From an uncultured Collinsella sp. (GTDB lineage Bacteria; Actinomycetota; Coriobacteriia; Coriobacteriales; Coriobacteriaceae), in the NCBI GenBank assembly GCA_902493895.1, contig CABUQW010000061.1:1-6264 (forward strand): 6,264 nt of DNA, in the 5' to 3' direction. Made by a program: the position numbers and the translations under genes. The notes beneath the pieces are model-generated. The model did not search any database. It saw only the letters and a list, made by a program, of their open reading frames with translations, and was not told where the DNA came from. Shown here piece by piece: positions 6,027-6,264 of the stretch (position 1 is the first letter of the stretch; every line of letters begins with the position of its first letter).

Positions 6027-6084
6027 TGACTCCTTTTTTGTGTTTAACCCCTGTCGTGCATGCGGCAGGAGTCAGATTCACGAC
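6027..6084 (-). promoter_or_regulatory. Structured ptsH leader that can sequester the Shine-Dalgarno (pseudoknot or switch candidate)
   Basis: On the minus strand TGACTCCT (6074-6067) is perfectly complementary to AGGAGTCA (6034-6027), which contains most of the ptsH Shine-Dalgarno. GTCGTG (6084-6079) is also complementary to CACGAC (6058-6053). The two helices interleave as an H-type pseudoknot whose last loop (6052-6035) is A-rich. A competing hairpin, CTCCTG (6071-6066) with CAGGGG (6053-6048) plus two inner CG pairs across a C-A mismatch, would free the Shine-Dalgarno. The complementarity is seen directly; folding and regulation are inferred. No known riboswitch family is recognised. Confidence 0.45.
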
Positions 6085-6088
6085 GTTG

Positions 6089-6097
6089 TTTATATTA
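6089..6097 (-). promoter_or_regulatory. Possible -10 region of the ptsH promoter
   Basis: The minus strand reads TAATATAAA here, offering TAATAT (6097-6092) or TATAAA (6094-6089) as a -10 box in a locally AT-rich stretch. No convincing -35 box lies 16-18 bases upstream; TTGATG (6108-6103) is too close. Use of TAATAT would start the RNA at about 6085-6083, at the edge of the structured leader. Confidence 0.35.
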
Positions 6098-6208
6098 ACT
6101 CACATCAAACGGTTTTTCATTATGTTTCGCACGAATTGTTGGACAGATGTGTTTGTCGTCCGCTTGTTCGCCGGGCGGGGCGATTAAGTTTGCTGCTCTA
6201 CAGTCCTG

Positions 6209-6245
6209 CGCAAGACGGAAAGCACATTAAGTGCTTTCCTTTGCG
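6209..6245 (-). terminator. Hairpin upstream of ptsH, possibly the terminator of the preceding gene
   Basis: GGAAAGCAC (6217-6225) and GTGCTTTCC (6231-6239) form a perfect 9-pair stem around a 5-base loop, and outer CGCAA/TTGCG arms (6209-6213, 6241-6245) extend it. Neither strand has a good T tract: the minus strand continues GTCTTGCG and the plus strand CTTTGCG. It lies 186 or more bases before ptsH. It most likely ends a transcript entering from beyond the right edge, though strand and role are uncertain. Apart from this, bases 6098-6264 contain no gene I can support. Confidence 0.4.
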
Positions 6246-6264
6246 TGCGGAACTCGCGACAAAC

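Noticed and set aside
6027..6074. The 8-bp inverted repeat in the ptsH leader read as a DNA operator
   Set aside because: The arms are 32 bases apart and one arm coincides with the Shine-Dalgarno, so an RNA-level role explains it better than a protein-binding palindrome.
6089..6108. CRP-like half-site TGTGA upstream of ptsH
   Set aside because: Only one half of the palindrome is present; the expected TCACA partner is missing at the proper spacing.
6126..6135. Short palindrome TTCGCACGAA upstream of ptsH as a repressor operator
   Set aside because: Only four pairs each side of a 2-base centre, with no second copy in the window; this is expected by chance.

Overview
The window reads as a stretch of a high-GC (about 60 % by eye) Gram-positive chromosome. 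The best fit is a gut actinobacterium of the Coriobacteriia, perhaps Collinsella-like. This taxonomic call is an inference from protein style, base composition and strong AGGAGG-type ribosome binding sites, not from a search. Every real gene lies on the minus strand, so transcription runs from the right end of the window to the left.

In transcription order: a hairpin (6209-6245) and a roughly 190-base leader precede ptsH (HPr, 6023-5760). A 127-base gap with two hairpins leads to ptsI (Enzyme I, about 5632-3923). After 74 bases comes a PfkB-family sugar-phosphate kinase (3848-2916), closed by a strong intrinsic terminator. A second, paralogous PfkB-family kinase (2726-1794) has its own leader and its own strong terminator. 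Then come a class II tRNA nucleotidyltransferase with an HD domain (cca, 1598-204), a weaker terminator-like hairpin, and a tRNA-Glu(CUC) gene (76-1), whose terminal A lies just outside the window.

ptsH and ptsI encode the two general proteins of the PEP:sugar phosphotransferase system. Enzyme I takes phosphate from PEP onto a histidine and passes it to His15 of HPr, which feeds sugar-specific Enzyme II permeases; none is encoded here. The two kinases look like 1-phosphofructokinase/tagatose-6-phosphate kinase relatives. They would phosphorylate a sugar phosphate delivered by the PTS into a bisphosphate for glycolysis. Both share unusual substitutions in otherwise near-invariant motifs, and they differ from each other at a substrate-side Asn/Asp position. 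cca and the tRNA form a separate, translation-related neighbourhood.

The most interesting non-coding signal is the ptsH leader. A perfect 8-bp inverted repeat sequesters the Shine-Dalgarno sequence and, with a second 6-bp helix, fits an H-type pseudoknot with an A-rich loop. A competing hairpin would free the Shine-Dalgarno. The ptsH-ptsI gap also carries an attenuator-like hairpin and a hairpin abutting the ptsI ribosome binding site. All intergenic stretches are shorter than 300 bases. I see no mobile element, CRISPR array or phage gene.
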